A DNA stretch of 64,000 bases from Tardiphaga sp. (GCF_028290495.1 NZ_JAQGJT010000139.1:1-64000), one strand, 5' to 3'; positions 17,298 to 27,282 are shown, counted from the stretch's first letter. Made by a program: numbers and translations. Notes: generated by a model not told the origin, from the letters alone.

Positions 17298-18311
17298 TTA
17301 CTTGCCGCCGAACAACTGATCGAGCTTGGCGCCGGCATTGAGGTGCTCGGCATTCAGTTTGTCCCAGCCGCCGAATTCGTCCTCGACGCGGTACAGTTTC
17401 ACGTCGGGGAACTTGTCCTTGTGCTTGGCCATCACCGCCGCGTCGGCCACGCGGTTGTAGCCCTTCAGCTCGATCGCCTGGCCTTCCGGCGAATACAGGA
17501 ATTCGAGGTAGGCGGTGGCCAGCGCGCGGGTGCCGTGCTTGTCGGCGTATTTGTCGACCAAGGTGACCGGGAATTCCGCCAGCACGCTGGTCGGCGGCAC
17601 CACGACTTCGTACTTGTCGCGGCCCGCGAGATCGCGGATCGACGAGGTCTCGGCCTCGAAGGTGATCAGCACGTCGCCGGTGCCGCGCTCCACGAAGGTG
17701 GTGGTCGCAGCCCTGCCGCCGGTGTCGAACACCGGGACGTTGGCGAACAGCTTCTTGATGAACTCGTCGGCCTTGGCCTCGCTGCCCAGCGTGTTCTTCG
17801 CATAGGCATAGGCGGCCAGATAGGTGTAGCGCGCGTTGCCCGAGGTCTTCGGGTTCGGGAAGATCACCTGCACGCCAGGCTTCACCAGGTCGCCCCAGTC
17901 CTTGATGCCCTTCGGATTGCCCGCGCGCACCAGGAAAGCCGGCAGCGAGTAATAGGGCGAGGTGTTGTTCGGCAGCCGCGTCGCCCAGTCCTTGGGGATC
18001 AGCTTGCCCTTGTCGTACAGCACCTGCACGTCGGTGACCTGGTTGAAGGTCACGATATCGGCCTCCAGCCCTTCGAGGATCGAGCGCGCCTGCCGCGACG
18101 AGCCGTTATGCGACTGGTTGACGGTGATGTCCTGGCCGGTCTTGGCCTTCCAGTGCTTGATGAAGGCGACGTTGATCTCGGCGTAGAGCTCGCGCGCGAT
18201 GTCATAGGAGACATTGAGCAGCGTGGTCGGCGTCTGCGCACGGACCGGCGCTGCGGCCGAAACGGCCAGGGCGCTGAGAGCGGCAGTGAGGGCGATGGCA
18301 AAACGGTTCAA
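17298..18311 (-). CDS. Sulfate-binding periplasmic protein (first cluster)
   Basis: A 337-residue Sbp/CysP-type solute-binding protein that delivers sulfate or thiosulfate to CysTW. The signal peptide is residues 1-25 (ALAVSAAAPVRAQ). Mature blocks: LLNVSYDIARELY near 30-42, QSHNGSSRQARSILEGLEAD near 62-81, NPKTSGNARY and FVERGTGDVLITFE. The start is TTG 18311, with AGGGGA seven bases upstream; the longer open frame upstream is intergenic DNA. It is about 60 percent similar by eye to the second copy at 22681-23685. It is transcribed divergently from cysG. Confidence 0.94.
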   Translation of the reverse strand: MNRFAIALTAALSALAVSAAAPVRAQTPTTLLNVSYDIARELYAEINVAFIKHWKAKTGQDITVNQSHNGSSRQARSILEGLEADIVTFNQVTDVQVLYDKGKLIPKDWATRLPNNTSPYYSLPAFLVRAGNPKGIKDWGDLVKPGVQVIFPNPKTSGNARYTYLAAYAYAKNTLGSEAKADEFIKKLFANVPVFDTGGRAATTTFVERGTGDVLITFEAETSSIRDLAGRDKYEVVVPPTSVLAEFPVTLVDKYADKHGTRALATAYLEFLYSPEGQAIELKGYNRVADAAVMAKHKDKFPDVKLYRVEDEFGGWDKLNAEHLNAGAKLDQLFGGK

Positions 18312-18482
18312 GACGGATCCCCTTGATGGATGAACGAGAAGACGGCGACAGGTCCCGGCCCGGAATATGTTGCTGCATTTCGCGCAATCGGTACGTGGCG
18401 GCCTGGCAAACCGGCGGCCGTCGAACGTCCCGGATCGCGTCGAGAATAAACAACCCCGGCGCTTGGCGTTTGAAGACAAAAA

Positions 18483-18521
18483 TTCTATAGTTAGAACGCT
18501 TCGAAGAAGAAATAAATTTCT
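18483..18521. promoter_or_regulatory. Paired palindromes in the sbp/cysG divergent promoter region
   Basis: Two perfect inverted repeats lie 11 bases apart in the A/T-rich part of the region between the divergent sbp and cysG genes: TTCTA-TAGT-TAGAA (18483-18496) and AGAAAT-AA-ATTTCT (18508-18521). The first fits the loose T-N11-A pattern of LysR-type regulators. They are candidate operator sites for sulfur control; no regulator gene is visible nearby. Confidence 0.45.
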
Positions 18522-18595
18522 CTTTGCTAGGCGTGATCGAGACATATATAGAAAATAATTCCAGTCAACCCCGGAATTCGGGGAGTGGAGCGTTG

Positions 18596-20032
18596 ATGCG
18601 ATTCCTGCCGGTGTTTCTCGATTTGCGAGCTGGGCCGATCCTGCTGGTGGGAGCGGGAGAACTCGTGCGCGCCAAGTTGCGGCTGCTGCTGGCGGCAGGC
18701 GCGCGGATTCGCTGGTACGCTACTGACGGCAATCGCGACACCGCCGGGCTCGATGCCGATGACGTCGCCCGCATCGAATTCGCCGAGGGCGATCCGCTCG
18801 ACGCTGACCTTTCCGGCCTGATCGCCATCCTTTGCGCCGGGGCCGGCGCGGCCGGCGAGGCGATGTCTGCGCGGGCCCGGGCGATCGGCCTGCCGGTCAA
18901 TGTGATGGATGATCTCGTCCACTCCACTTTCATCTTTCCGGCGATCGTCGATCGCGGCGACGTCGTGGTGGCGATCGGCACCGGCGGTTCGTCGCCGGTG
19001 GTGGCGCGTCGCATCCGCGAAAAGATCGAGGCGTTATTGCCCGCGCGGATCGGCGATCTCGCGGGCTTTATCGGTCGCTGGCGCAAACCGATGTCGGGCC
19101 GGTTGCCCGACATGTCGCTGCGCCGCAGGTTCTGGGAGCGCATCGTCGATGGCCCGATCGGCGCGATGGTGCTGGCCGGCAAGACAATGGAGGCCGAAGC
19201 CGCATTGCAGGAGATGGCCGATCCGATCGCTTATGCCGGCACAACGGCCATTGCGGCGACGCAAGGCCACGTCGCGCTGGTGGGGGCCGGGCCGGGCGAT
19301 CCGGATCTCCTGACCATCAAGGCGTTGCGCGCGCTGCAGGACGCCGACGTGGTGTTTTACGACGAACTGGTATCGCCGGAAATTCTCGACCGCATCCGCC
19401 GCGACGCCTCGCGGATTCCGGTCGGCCGCCGCGTCGGTAGACCGGGCATTGGCCAGCACGCCATCAACAAGTTGCTGATCGAGGCCGGGCGCGCCGGACA
19501 GCGCGCGGTGCGGCTGAAGGGCGGCGACGGCTTCATCTTCGGTCGCGGCGGCGAGGAGATCGAGGCGCTGCGCGCCGCCAACGTCGCTTACTCCGTGGTC
19601 CCCGGCATCACCGCCGGCCTCGGCGGCGCCGCGCAATACGAAGTGCCGCTGACTTTCCGCCACGAGGCGCTACGCCTCACCTTCCTGACGGCGCACAAGG
19701 CACGCGATGCCAACACCGTCGACTGGGGCGCGCTGACCGACGACAAGATGACGGTCGTCGTCTATATGGGCATGACCGCCGCCCCCTCGATCCGCGCCGG
19801 ACTGCTGGCGGCCGGCCGTTCGCCGCACACGCCGGTCGGCGTGTTCGCCAGGGTCACCCGGCCGGACTCGCAGGCCGTCGTCGGTACGCTCGAAAATCTA
19901 ACATCCTTGGTCGCGCAGATCGAAGCCGGCCCGGCGATCCTGATCATCGGCGATGTCGTGGCGCATTCCGCGCCGTGGCGCGCCTCCGACCTTCCTCCCT
20001 CTATCTCCGAACTTTTGGTAGCCGCCGAATGA
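18596..20032 (+). CDS. cysG: Siroheme synthase CysG (trifunctional)
   Basis: A 478-residue fusion. The N-terminal precorrin-2 dehydrogenase/ferrochelatase (SirC-like, about residues 1-210, with the NAD-site variant VGAGELVRAKLRLLLAAGA) is joined to a C-terminal uroporphyrinogen-III methyltransferase. The latter spans about 222-465: VGAGPGDPDLLT, YDELVSPE, RLKGGDGFIFGRGGEE, VVPGITAG. It makes siroheme for the sulfite reductase encoded two genes on. The start at ATG 18596 has GGGGAGTGGAG upstream; a 24-residue extension exists but lacks support. The stop overlaps the next ATG by the ATGA pattern. Confidence 0.95.
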   Translation: MRFLPVFLDLRAGPILLVGAGELVRAKLRLLLAAGARIRWYATDGNRDTAGLDADDVARIEFAEGDPLDADLSGLIAILCAGAGAAGEAMSARARAIGLPVNVMDDLVHSTFIFPAIVDRGDVVVAIGTGGSSPVVARRIREKIEALLPARIGDLAGFIGRWRKPMSGRLPDMSLRRRFWERIVDGPIGAMVLAGKTMEAEAALQEMADPIAYAGTTAIAATQGHVALVGAGPGDPDLLTIKALRALQDADVVFYDELVSPEILDRIRRDASRIPVGRRVGRPGIGQHAINKLLIEAGRAGQRAVRLKGGDGFIFGRGGEEIEALRAANVAYSVVPGITAGLGGAAQYEVPLTFRHEALRLTFLTAHKARDANTVDWGALTDDKMTVVVYMGMTAAPSIRAGLLAAGRSPHTPVGVFARVTRPDSQAVVGTLENLTSLVAQIEAGPAILIIGDVVAHSAPWRASDLPPSISELLVAAE

Positions 20033-20343
20033 CCTCTCCGCTGCAACAGAAAATCAAGATCACCGGACCCTCGGTGGTCACCGCCAACCGCACCTGGGAT
20101 GGTGTGGTGATCTGGCGCAATGCCAACAAGGGCTGGAGCACCGACCTCTCGGACGCCGCGATCGTGCGCACCGCCGACGAAGCACGCGCGCTGCTCAGTG
20201 AATCTGCGGCCGATGATGTCGGCGCCATCGGCCCCTATATTGCGCCGGTCGCGCTCGACGATCGTGGCGCCATCACCCCCGGCAACCTGCGCGAACAGAT
20301 CCGTTCGGCGGGCGTGACCATCGATCTGCCGGTTCCGGCATAA
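20029..20343 (+). CDS. DUF2849 protein in sulfite reductase operon
   Basis: A 104-residue soluble protein of the DUF2849 family, found in alphaproteobacteria between cysG and the sulfite/nitrite reductase gene. Visible features are the TANRTWDGVVIWRN start of the domain and a DDVGAIGPYIAPVAL segment. The function is unknown. It overlaps cysG by four bases (ATGA) and is ten bases ahead of cysI, so all three are translated from one message. Confidence 0.88.
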   Translation: MTSPLQQKIKITGPSVVTANRTWDGVVIWRNANKGWSTDLSDAAIVRTADEARALLSESAADDVGAIGPYIAPVALDDRGAITPGNLREQIRSAGVTIDLPVPA

Positions 20344-20353
20344 GGCTTTTACC

Positions 20354-22009
20354 ATGTACACCTATGACGAAATCGATCGCACGCTGATCAACGAGCGCGT
20401 CAGTGAATTCCGCGATCAGGTGAAGCGCCGCCTCAAGGGCGAGCTCACCGAAGACGAGTTCAAGATGCTGCGGCTGATGAACGGCGTCTATCTGCAGCTG
20501 CACGCCTATATGTTCCGGGTCGCGATTCCCTATGGCACGCTGTCGTCGGCGCAGATGCGCAAGATAGCGCATGTGGCACGGCGCTACGACCGCGGCTACG
20601 GCCACTTCACCACGCGGCAGAACATCCAGTTCAACTGGATCGCGCTCTCCGATCTGCCGGACGCGCTGGAAGACCTTGCCGAAGTCGGCATCCACGCGAT
20701 GCAGACCTCGGGCAATTGCACCCGCAACATCACCACCGACCAGTGGGCCGGCGTGGCGCCGGGCGAAGTCGAAGATCCCCGCATCTGGTGCGAATTGCTG
20801 CGGCAGTATTCGACGCTGCACCCGGAATTCTCGTTCCTGCCGCGCAAGTTCAAGTTCGCGATCACCGCCTCGGCACATGACCGCGCTGCCATCAAGGTGC
20901 ATGACATCGGCCTGCGGCTGCACAAGAACGATGCCGGCGAAACCGGCTTCGAGGTGCTGGTCGGCGGCGGGCTCGGCCGCACGCCGTTCATCGGCAAGGT
21001 CATCAAGCCGTTTGTGCATGGCCGCGATCTGCTCGGCTACGTCGAGTCGATCCTGCGCGTCTACAACCAGTACGGCCGCCGCGACAACATCTACAAGGCG
21101 CGCATCAAGATCCTGGTTCATGAACTCGGCATCGAGAAGTTCGCCAAAGAGGTCGAGGACGAATGGCTGCAGATGCGCGACACCGCGCTGACGCTAGACG
21201 ACGAAGTAGTCGAAGACATCCGCTCGCGTTTCACCTATCCGCACTACAAGACGCTCACCGACCTGCCGGACGAAGTGAAGCACGCCTCGGCCGATCCGCA
21301 GTTCGAGGCGTGGCGGCTGAACTCGGTCGCGCCGCATAAGGTGCCCGGCTATTCGATCGTCACGCTGTCGCTGAAACCGATTGGTGGCCCGCCCGGCGAC
21401 GCCACCGCGGACCAGATGGATGCGATTGCCGACCTCGCCGAAAAATATTCGTTCGGCGAAATCCGCGTTGGCCACGAACAGAACCTGGTGCTGCCACACA
21501 TCGCGCAGCGCGATCTGCCGGCGTTGTGGAAGGCGCTGGAGAAGATCGGCGTCGCGACGCCGAACGTCAATCTGGTCACCGACATCATTGCGTGCCCTGG
21601 GCTGGATTACTGCTCGCTGGCCAACACCCGCTCGATCCCGATCGCGCAGGAACTGACGCGGCGCTTCGCCAACCACGACACCGCCAACCTGATCGGCCGG
21701 CTGCACGTCAACATCTCCGGCTGCATCAATGCCTGCGGCCATCACCATGTCGGCCATATCGGCATTCTCGGCGTCGAGAAGAATGGCGAGGAGTACTACC
21801 AGATCACGATCGGCGGTCGCGCCGACGAGCATGCCGTGGTCGGCACGCTGATCGGTCCGGCGGTGCCCTATGCCGAGGTCGCCGATGTGATCGAGGATAT
21901 CGTCGAGGCCTATCTGGCGCTGCGCCAGCGGCCTGATGAATTGTTTGTCGAGGCCGTGACGCGGCTCGGCGTCGAGCCTTTCAAGGAGCGCGTCTATGCC
22001 ACTCGTTAA
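20354..22009 (+). CDS. cysI: Ferredoxin-type sulfite (nitrite) reductase, siroheme-4Fe4S
   Basis: A 551-residue hemoprotein that reduces sulfite to sulfide in assimilation. It has two tandem ferredoxin-like half domains and siroheme domains. The cysteines that hold the 4Fe-4S cluster and siroheme are Cys414 and Cys420 (CPGLDYCSLA), then Cys457 and Cys461 (SGCINACGHHH). There is no cysJ flavoprotein beside it, which points to ferredoxin as the donor. Between cysG/DUF2849 and DUF934 the role as sulfite reductase is more likely than nitrite reductase. Confidence 0.92.
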   Translation: MYTYDEIDRTLINERVSEFRDQVKRRLKGELTEDEFKMLRLMNGVYLQLHAYMFRVAIPYGTLSSAQMRKIAHVARRYDRGYGHFTTRQNIQFNWIALSDLPDALEDLAEVGIHAMQTSGNCTRNITTDQWAGVAPGEVEDPRIWCELLRQYSTLHPEFSFLPRKFKFAITASAHDRAAIKVHDIGLRLHKNDAGETGFEVLVGGGLGRTPFIGKVIKPFVHGRDLLGYVESILRVYNQYGRRDNIYKARIKILVHELGIEKFAKEVEDEWLQMRDTALTLDDEVVEDIRSRFTYPHYKTLTDLPDEVKHASADPQFEAWRLNSVAPHKVPGYSIVTLSLKPIGGPPGDATADQMDAIADLAEKYSFGEIRVGHEQNLVLPHIAQRDLPALWKALEKIGVATPNVNLVTDIIACPGLDYCSLANTRSIPIAQELTRRFANHDTANLIGRLHVNISGCINACGHHHVGHIGILGVEKNGEEYYQITIGGRADEHAVVGTLIGPAVPYAEVADVIEDIVEAYLALRQRPDELFVEAVTRLGVEPFKERVYATR

Positions 22010-22508
22010 GAACGGCAAGATCGCCGCCGACAGCTTCGTTCATGTCGCCGACGACGCGGAAATCCCGGTCGATGGCGCGGCGCTGATTTCAGCGGCGCGA
22101 TTCATGAAAGATCCAGAGGCGCTGGTCGCGCGCAACAGCCCGACCGGCGTGATCTGGCCGAACAACAGGGATATCGACGAACTCGTGCCCTATCTCGACC
22201 GGCTCTCGGTGGTGGCTCTGGTATTTCCGAGCTTCCGTGACGGCCGCGCCTACAGCCAGGCTCGGCTGCTGCGCGAGCGCTACAAGTTCAGCAACGAGTT
22301 GCGTGCCACCGGGCAGGTGCTGCGCGACCAGTTCGTGTTCATGCTGCGCGCCGGCTTCGACGCCTTCGAGGTTATCAAGGAAACCGATGCCGAAGCCTTC
22401 CTCGCGACGGCCAAGCGCTACACGGTGTTCTACCAACCGACCGGCGACGGCCGCATTACGGCGCTGCACCGTCGCATGCAATTGCGCCATTCGGAGAGCG
22501 CCAGCTAA
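21996..22508 (+). CDS. DUF934 protein, sulfite reductase partner
   Basis: A 170-residue DUF934 protein, whose gene almost always follows cysI in proteobacteria that lack cysJ. The central VVALVFPSFRDGRAYSQARL and LRERYKFSNELRATGQVLRD blocks are typical. It may help electron delivery to CysI or its maturation; this is inference from context only. It overlaps cysI by 14 bases, so coupled translation is likely. Confidence 0.9.
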   Translation: MPLVKNGKIAADSFVHVADDAEIPVDGAALISAARFMKDPEALVARNSPTGVIWPNNRDIDELVPYLDRLSVVALVFPSFRDGRAYSQARLLRERYKFSNELRATGQVLRDQFVFMLRAGFDAFEVIKETDAEAFLATAKRYTVFYQPTGDGRITALHRRMQLRHSESAS

Positions 22509-22680
22509 ACCTGTGGTGGACCGGCGGAATGTCACATCCATCCAGATGCGTTTTTACAGGACAATGCCGCCGTCATCGTGCCAACATTGAAATCTGGTTT
22601 CGTTGACTTCGCGCTCGGCGTTTACGAGTCTGGCCATGTTGCGGATGGCGCTTTTGTCGTCTCGCTGGATGGAGATCGCC

Positions 22681-23685
22681 ATGATCTTACGTAGTTCAAT
22701 TCGCCGCATCGTGCCCGCATTGGCGGCGTTGCTGTGGGCCGGTTCCGCACTGGCCGCCGACGTGTCGCTGCTCAACGTGTCCTATGATCCGACGCGCGAA
22801 CTCTACGTCGATTTCAACAAGGCGTTTGCCATTGCCTACCAGAGGGAGACCGGCAAGAGCATCGAGATCAAGCAGTCGCATGGCGGCTCGGGCTCACAGG
22901 CGCGCGCGGTAATCGATGGGCTGCAGGCTGATGTTGTCACTCTGGCGCTGGCCTACGACGTGGATGCGATCGCTGCGAAGAAGCTGCTGCCGCCCGACTG
23001 GCAGAAGCGTCTGCCGCAGAACGCGTCGCCCTATACGTCGACCATCGTGTTTCTGGTGCGCAAGGGTAACCCCAAGGGCATCAAGGACTGGGACGACCTG
23101 ATCAAGTCCGGCGTCAGCGTGGTGACGCCGAACCCGAAGACCTCCGGCGGCGCGCGCTGGAATTACCTCGCTGCATGGGGCTACGCCCTGAAGAAGTTCG
23201 GCTCCGAGGACAAGGCCAAGGAATTCGTCGGCAACGTCTTCAAGAACGTGCCGGTGCTCGATACCGGCGCGCGCGGCTCGACCGTGACCTTCGTCGAACG
23301 CGGCGTCGGCGACGTGCTGCTGGCGTGGGAAAATGAAGCGTTTCTCGCGCAGAAGGAATTTGGTAAGGACAAGTTCGAGATCATATCGCCGCCGCTGTCG
23401 ATCCTCGCCGAGCCTCCGGTCTCGGTCGTCGACGTGGTCGCCGACAAGAAGGGCACCCGCGCCGCCGCGGAGGCCTATCTGAAATACTGGTACACGCGAG
23501 AAGGTCAGGAAATCGCCGCACGCAATTCCTACCGTCCGCGCGATCCGGAGATCGCCAAGGAATATGAGAAGTCCTTCGCCAAGGTCGAGCTGTTCACGAT
23601 CGACGATGTGTTCGGCGGCTGGACCAAGGCACAGAAGACGCACTTCAGCGAAGGCGGCGTGTTCGACCAGATCTACAAGAACTGA
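22681..23685 (+). CDS. Sulfate-binding periplasmic protein (second cluster)
   Basis: A 334-residue Sbp-type protein. The signal peptide is residues 1-25 ([11 protein letters not shown]). Blocks parallel to the first copy: [53 protein letters not shown] and [17 protein letters not shown]. The start at ATG 22681 has GGAG upstream; the longer frame adds a non-signal-like leader. It heads a complete sbp-cysT-cysW-cysA operon, 172 bases after the DUF934 gene. Confidence 0.95.
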   Translation: MILRSSIRRIVPALAALLWAGSALAADVSLLNVSYDPTRELYVDFNKAFAIAYQRETGKSIEIKQSHGGSGSQARAVIDGLQADVVTLALAYDVDAIAAKKLLPPDWQKRLPQNASPYTSTIVFLVRKGNPKGIKDWDDLIKSGVSVVTPNPKTSGGARWNYLAAWGYALKKFGSEDKAKEFVGNVFKNVPVLDTGARGSTVTFVERGVGDVLLAWENEAFLAQKEFGKDKFEIISPPLSILAEPPVSVVDVVADKKGTRAAAEAYLKYWYTREGQEIAARNSYRPRDPEIAKEYEKSFAKVELFTIDDVFGGWTKAQKTHFSEGGVFDQIYKN

Positions 23686-23712
23686 CGCGAGCGCAGGGAA
23701 GCAGGGGGACAG

Positions 23713-24549
23713 GTGAACGGGGGGACGGGACGACGAAACACGCTGCCGGGGTTCGGCCTGACGATGGGCCTGACGCTGATGTGGCTGTCGATCATCGTGC
23801 TGATCCCGCTCGCCGGGCTGGTGCTGAAGACTTTTGAACTGAGCTTCGAGCAGTTCTGGGCCATCCTCACCAGTCGGCGCACGCTGAATGCACTGAACAT
23901 TTCCTTCGGCCTCGCCTTCCTCGCCGCCATCGTCAATCTGGTGATGGGCATGGTGATCGTCTGGGCGCTGGTGCGCTATCGCTTTCCCGGCCGCCGGCTG
24001 TTCGATGCCATCGTCGATATCCCCTTCGCGCTGCCAACCGCCGTAGCCGGCGTCGCGCTGACCTCGCTGTTCGCGCAGAAGGGCTGGCTCGGTGCGCCCC
24101 TCGCCGAACTCGGCATCAAGGTGGCGTTCACGCCGACAGGTATTTTCATCGCCATGATATTCATCGGCATTCCGTTCGTGGTGCGCACCGTGCAGCCGGT
24201 GCTGATCGATCTCGACAAGGAGATCGAGGAGGCCGCCGCCAGCCTCGGCGCCAACCGCTGGCACACTGTGTTCCGGGTCATCCTGCCGAGCCTGATCCCG
24301 GCGATGCTGACCGGCTTTGCGCTGGCCTTTGCCCGCGCGGTCGGCGAATACGGCTCGGTGATCTTCATCGCCGGCAACCTGCCCAACATCTCCGAGATCG
24401 CGCCGCTGCTGATTGTGATCCGGCTGTCCGAGTACCGCTACGCCGACGCCACCGCGATTGCCGTGGTCATGTTGCTGGCGTCTTTCCTGATCATCTTCGC
24501 GATCAACCGGATCCAGCGCTGGGCGCAGATCCGCATCCCGACCCATTGA
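23713..24549 (+). CDS. cysT: Sulfate ABC transporter permease CysT (second cluster)
   Basis: A 278-residue permease with six helices and the docking loop EEAAASLGANRWHTVFRVILP near residues 172-192. The start is GTG 23713, 27 bases after the sbp stop, with a GGGGGA site just upstream. It pairs with the CysW that follows. It is clearly homologous to the first-cluster CysT, so the two clusters are paralogues. Confidence 0.95.
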   Translation: MNGGTGRRNTLPGFGLTMGLTLMWLSIIVLIPLAGLVLKTFELSFEQFWAILTSRRTLNALNISFGLAFLAAIVNLVMGMVIVWALVRYRFPGRRLFDAIVDIPFALPTAVAGVALTSLFAQKGWLGAPLAELGIKVAFTPTGIFIAMIFIGIPFVVRTVQPVLIDLDKEIEEAAASLGANRWHTVFRVILPSLIPAMLTGFALAFARAVGEYGSVIFIAGNLPNISEIAPLLIVIRLSEYRYADATAIAVVMLLASFLIIFAINRIQRWAQIRIPTH

Positions 24550-24554
24550 GCGCG

Positions 24555-25427
24555 ATGGCAATGACGCAACGCTCCCTCGAATTTAACGCGGCGCGCGATG
24601 ACGCGCGCACCGAGCCCCGCTGGATACGCTGGATCATCATCGCGCTGGCGATCGCCTTCCTCGTGGTGTTCGTGGTGCTGCCGCTGGTGCTGGTGTTCAG
24701 CCAGGCGTTCTCCCGCGGCGTCGGCGCCTATTTCAAGGCGTTGGCCGATCCGGAAGCGCTGTCCGCTATCCGGCTGACGTTGATCGTTGCGGCGGTCTCG
24801 GTCGGCACCAATCTGGTGTTCGGCTTGATGGCTGCCTGGGCCATCGCCAAGTTCGACTTCCGCGGCAAGACCGCACTGATCTCGCTGATCGACCTGCCGT
24901 TTTCGGTCAGCCCGGTGATTTCCGGCCTGGTCTTCGTGCTCTTGTTCGGCGCCCAGGGCTATTTCGGGCCGTGGGTACAGGGCCACGACATCCCGGTGCT
25001 GTTCGCGGTGCCCGGCATCGCGCTCGCGACCACCTTCGTCACCTTTCCCTTCGTCGCCCGCGCCCTGATTCCCTTGATGCAGGAGCAGGGCACGCAGGAG
25101 GAGGAGGCCGCGATCTCGCTCGGCGCGTCCGGCCTGCAGACCTTTTTCCGCGTCACTTTGCCCAATATCAAATGGGGCGTGCTCTATGGCGTCTTGTTGT
25201 GCAATGCGCGCGCGATGGGCGAGTTCGGCGCGGTGTCGGTGGTATCCGGCCATATCCGTGGCGAGACGAACACCATGCCGCTGCTGGTGGAAATTCTGTA
25301 CAACGAATATCAATTCATTGCCGCCTTCGCGATCGCCTCCCTGCTGGCCATGCTGGCGCTGATCACTTTGGTGGCGAAGTCGATCCTGGAACGACATCTC
25401 GACGAGGAACAACCGCGTGGCGATTGA
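24555..25427 (+). CDS. cysW: Sulfate ABC transporter permease CysW (second cluster)
   Basis: A 290-residue permease with six helices and the docking loop [22 protein letters not shown]. Several starts are possible: TTG 24546 overlapping the cysT stop, ATG 24555 or ATG 24561; I chose 24555. The C-terminus overlaps the GTG of cysA by 11 bases, so the whole operon is tightly coupled. Confidence 0.94.
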   Translation: MAMTQRSLEFNAARDDARTEPRWIRWIIIALAIAFLVVFVVLPLVLVFSQAFSRGVGAYFKALADPEALSAIRLTLIVAAVSVGTNLVFGLMAAWAIAKFDFRGKTALISLIDLPFSVSPVISGLVFVLLFGAQGYFGPWVQGHDIPVLFAVPGIALATTFVTFPFVARALIPLMQEQGTQEEEAAISLGASGLQTFFRVTLPNIKWGVLYGVLLCNARAMGEFGAVSVVSGHIRGETNTMPLLVEILYNEYQFIAAFAIASLLAMLALITLVAKSILERHLDEEQPRGD

Positions 25428-26472
25428 AGTCAAAAACATTGTCAAGAAATACGGCGCCTTTGCCGCGCTCGACGACGTCGATCTGAAGGTCGCGAACGGC
25501 GAGTTGCTGGCGCTCCTCGGCCCGTCCGGCTCCGGCAAGACCACGCTGCTGCGGATCATCGCGGGGCTCGACTGGCCGGATTCCGGCGAGGTCTCGTTCG
25601 ATGGCGAGAACGCGCTAGCGCGCGGCGCCGGCGAGCGCCATGTCGGCTTCGTGGTCCAGCATTACGCGCTGTTCCGCCACATGACGGTATTCGAGAACGT
25701 CGCCTTCGGCCTGCGCGTGCAGCCGCGCGCCGTCCGCAAGGACGAGGCGGCGATCCGCGCCCGTGTCAAGGAACTGCTAGATCTCGTGCAGCTCGACTGG
25801 CTCGCCAGCCGCTATCCCAGCCAGCTTTCCGGCGGCCAGCGCCAGCGCATCGCGCTGGCCCGCGCGCTGGCCATCGAGCCGCGCATCCTGCTGCTCGACG
25901 AGCCGTTCGGCGCGCTCGACGCCAAGGTCCGCAAGGAGTTGCGGCAGTGGCTGCGCACGCTGCATGAGGAGATCAACGTCACCTCGAACTTCGTTACCCA
26001 CGATCAGGAGGAGGCGCTGGAAGTCGCCAACCGCGTGGTGGTGATGGACAAGGGCAAGATTGAGCAGATCGGCACTCCCGGCGATGTCTATGATCACCCG
26101 GCTACCGCCTTCGTGCATTCCTTCATCGGCGAATCCATCGTGCTGCCGGTCGACGTCAGCAACGGCCAGGTTCGGCTCGGCAGCAAGGTTCTCAACGTCG
26201 ATGCCGGCGGCGTCTCCGGCCCGTCGAAACTGTTCGTGCGCCGCCATGACATGAATGTCGGTCCGGTCGGTGAAGCCGCCACCAACGGCGCGCTCGAAGG
26301 CACCGTGCGCCGGGTCCGCAGCTTTGGCCCGATCCAGCGCGCCGACATTGCGTTGTCGGGCGACGCCGACACCTTGGTCGAGATCGACGCGCCGCGCGAC
26401 CGCAACCTCGCCACAGGCGATCTGGTCAGCCTGCAGCCCCGGCGTTACCGGATTTTCGCCGGCAGGGATTGA
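25417..26472 (+). CDS. cysA: Sulfate/thiosulfate ABC transporter ATPase CysA
   Basis: A 351-residue ATPase that powers sulfate import. Walker A is GPSGSGKT (about residues 34-41), the signature [15 protein letters not shown] near 132-146, Walker [13 protein letters not shown] near 155-166 and the switch His in [11 protein letters not shown] near 190. A C-terminal regulatory TOBE-like domain runs from about 235 to the end. The start is GTG 25417. It is the only cysA in the window and may serve both permease pairs. Confidence 0.96.
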   Translation: MAIEVKNIVKKYGAFAALDDVDLKVANGELLALLGPSGSGKTTLLRIIAGLDWPDSGEVSFDGENALARGAGERHVGFVVQHYALFRHMTVFENVAFGLRVQPRAVRKDEAAIRARVKELLDLVQLDWLASRYPSQLSGGQRQRIALARALAIEPRILLLDEPFGALDAKVRKELRQWLRTLHEEINVTSNFVTHDQEEALEVANRVVVMDKGKIEQIGTPGDVYDHPATAFVHSFIGESIVLPVDVSNGQVRLGSKVLNVDAGGVSGPSKLFVRRHDMNVGPVGEAATNGALEGTVRRVRSFGPIQRADIALSGDADTLVEIDAPRDRNLATGDLVSLQPRRYRIFAGRD

Positions 26473-26499
26473 GCACTGCTTACCTTGCCACACTCTCTG

Positions 26500-26600
26500 T
26501 TGTCGTCTCCGCGAAAACGGGGACCCAGTAAACGCAGGTTGGTGTGTTGATCGCGAGAGCCGGTGTCTACCGGGTCGCCCGGTCGAGCCGGGCGATGACA
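26500..26600. repeat. Dispersed palindromic repeat, family A copy 2 (inverted)
   Basis: This is the reverse complement of the family A unit at 3698-3797. The left end tgtcgtctccgcgaaaacgg followed by ggacccagtaaac matches the right end of copy 1. The right end ccgggtcgcccggtcgagcc followed by gggcgatga matches the left end of copy 1. The centre differs. It lies between cysA and the CAP-domain lipoprotein gene. Confidence 0.75.
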
Positions 26601-26686
26601 GCCGAGATGAAGGCGAGGGCGGCGTATCGTTCACCTTTCAGCCACGGTTGATGTGCAACAACGGCCCCTTGCTTGGGGGATTACCG

Positions 26687-27196
26687 ATGATACGCGTGGC
26701 CACTGCCATTCTGGGATTTTTGCTGCTTGGCGGTTGCGCCGCGGATGTCGTCACGACGCCGGACCAGCCCACGATGTATCTCAGCATGGCCAATGGCGGC
26801 GCCAAGCTCGATCCTGTCGCGGCCGCCTCGATGATTTCGCTGTACCGCTCCAACAACGGCCTCGGGCCGGTGGTGGTCGATCCCGCTTTGATGGCGCTGG
26901 CGGAAAGCCAGTCGACAGACATGGCCAAGAAGAACAAGCTCGACCATGACGTCAGGGCGCCGTTGGCCAAGCGCCTTAACACTTCCGGCTATCCGGCCAC
27001 CCTGGCCGTCGAGAACATTTCCGCCGGCTACCACACGATGGCCGAGGCCTTCTCCGGCTGGCGGGATTCGCCGCCGCACCGTGCCAACATGCTGAAATCC
27101 GGCGTCAACAAGCTCGGTATCGCCGCCACCTATGCGCCCGGCACCAAATACAAGGTGTTCTGGACCATGATCCTGGCCTCGACCGACGCTAAATAG
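26687..27196 (+). CDS. CAP/SCP-domain lipoprotein
   Basis: A 169-residue exported protein with a lipoprotein signal (LGFLLLGGC, lipid-bearing Cys at about residue 17) and a CAP (SCP/PR1-like) domain at about 45-165. Domain marks: LYRSNNGLGPVVVDPALMALA, LDHDVRAPLAKRL, AVENISAGYHTM and SPPHRANMLKSGVNKLGI. CAP proteins bind sterols, lipids or peptides, and some are proteases; the role here is open. ATG 26687 has GGGGGA upstream. A much longer frame from upstream reads through the repeat and is not used. Confidence 0.88.
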   Translation: MIRVATAILGFLLLGGCAADVVTTPDQPTMYLSMANGGAKLDPVAAASMISLYRSNNGLGPVVVDPALMALAESQSTDMAKKNKLDHDVRAPLAKRLNTSGYPATLAVENISAGYHTMAEAFSGWRDSPPHRANMLKSGVNKLGIAATYAPGTKYKVFWTMILASTDAK

Positions 27197-27282
27197 GGAT
27201 TGCTGTCCCGCAGCAACGGCGTTGACGGAGCGACAAACGGAGGCCACGTTGGACTCCCTTTCAGTTGTTCCGGCAGGCCGAC

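Noticed and set aside
22894..24561. Long minus-strand frame (555 codons) opposite sbp and cysT
   Set aside because: Antisense shadow of two well-recognised genes; His/Gln/Arg-rich with no domain.
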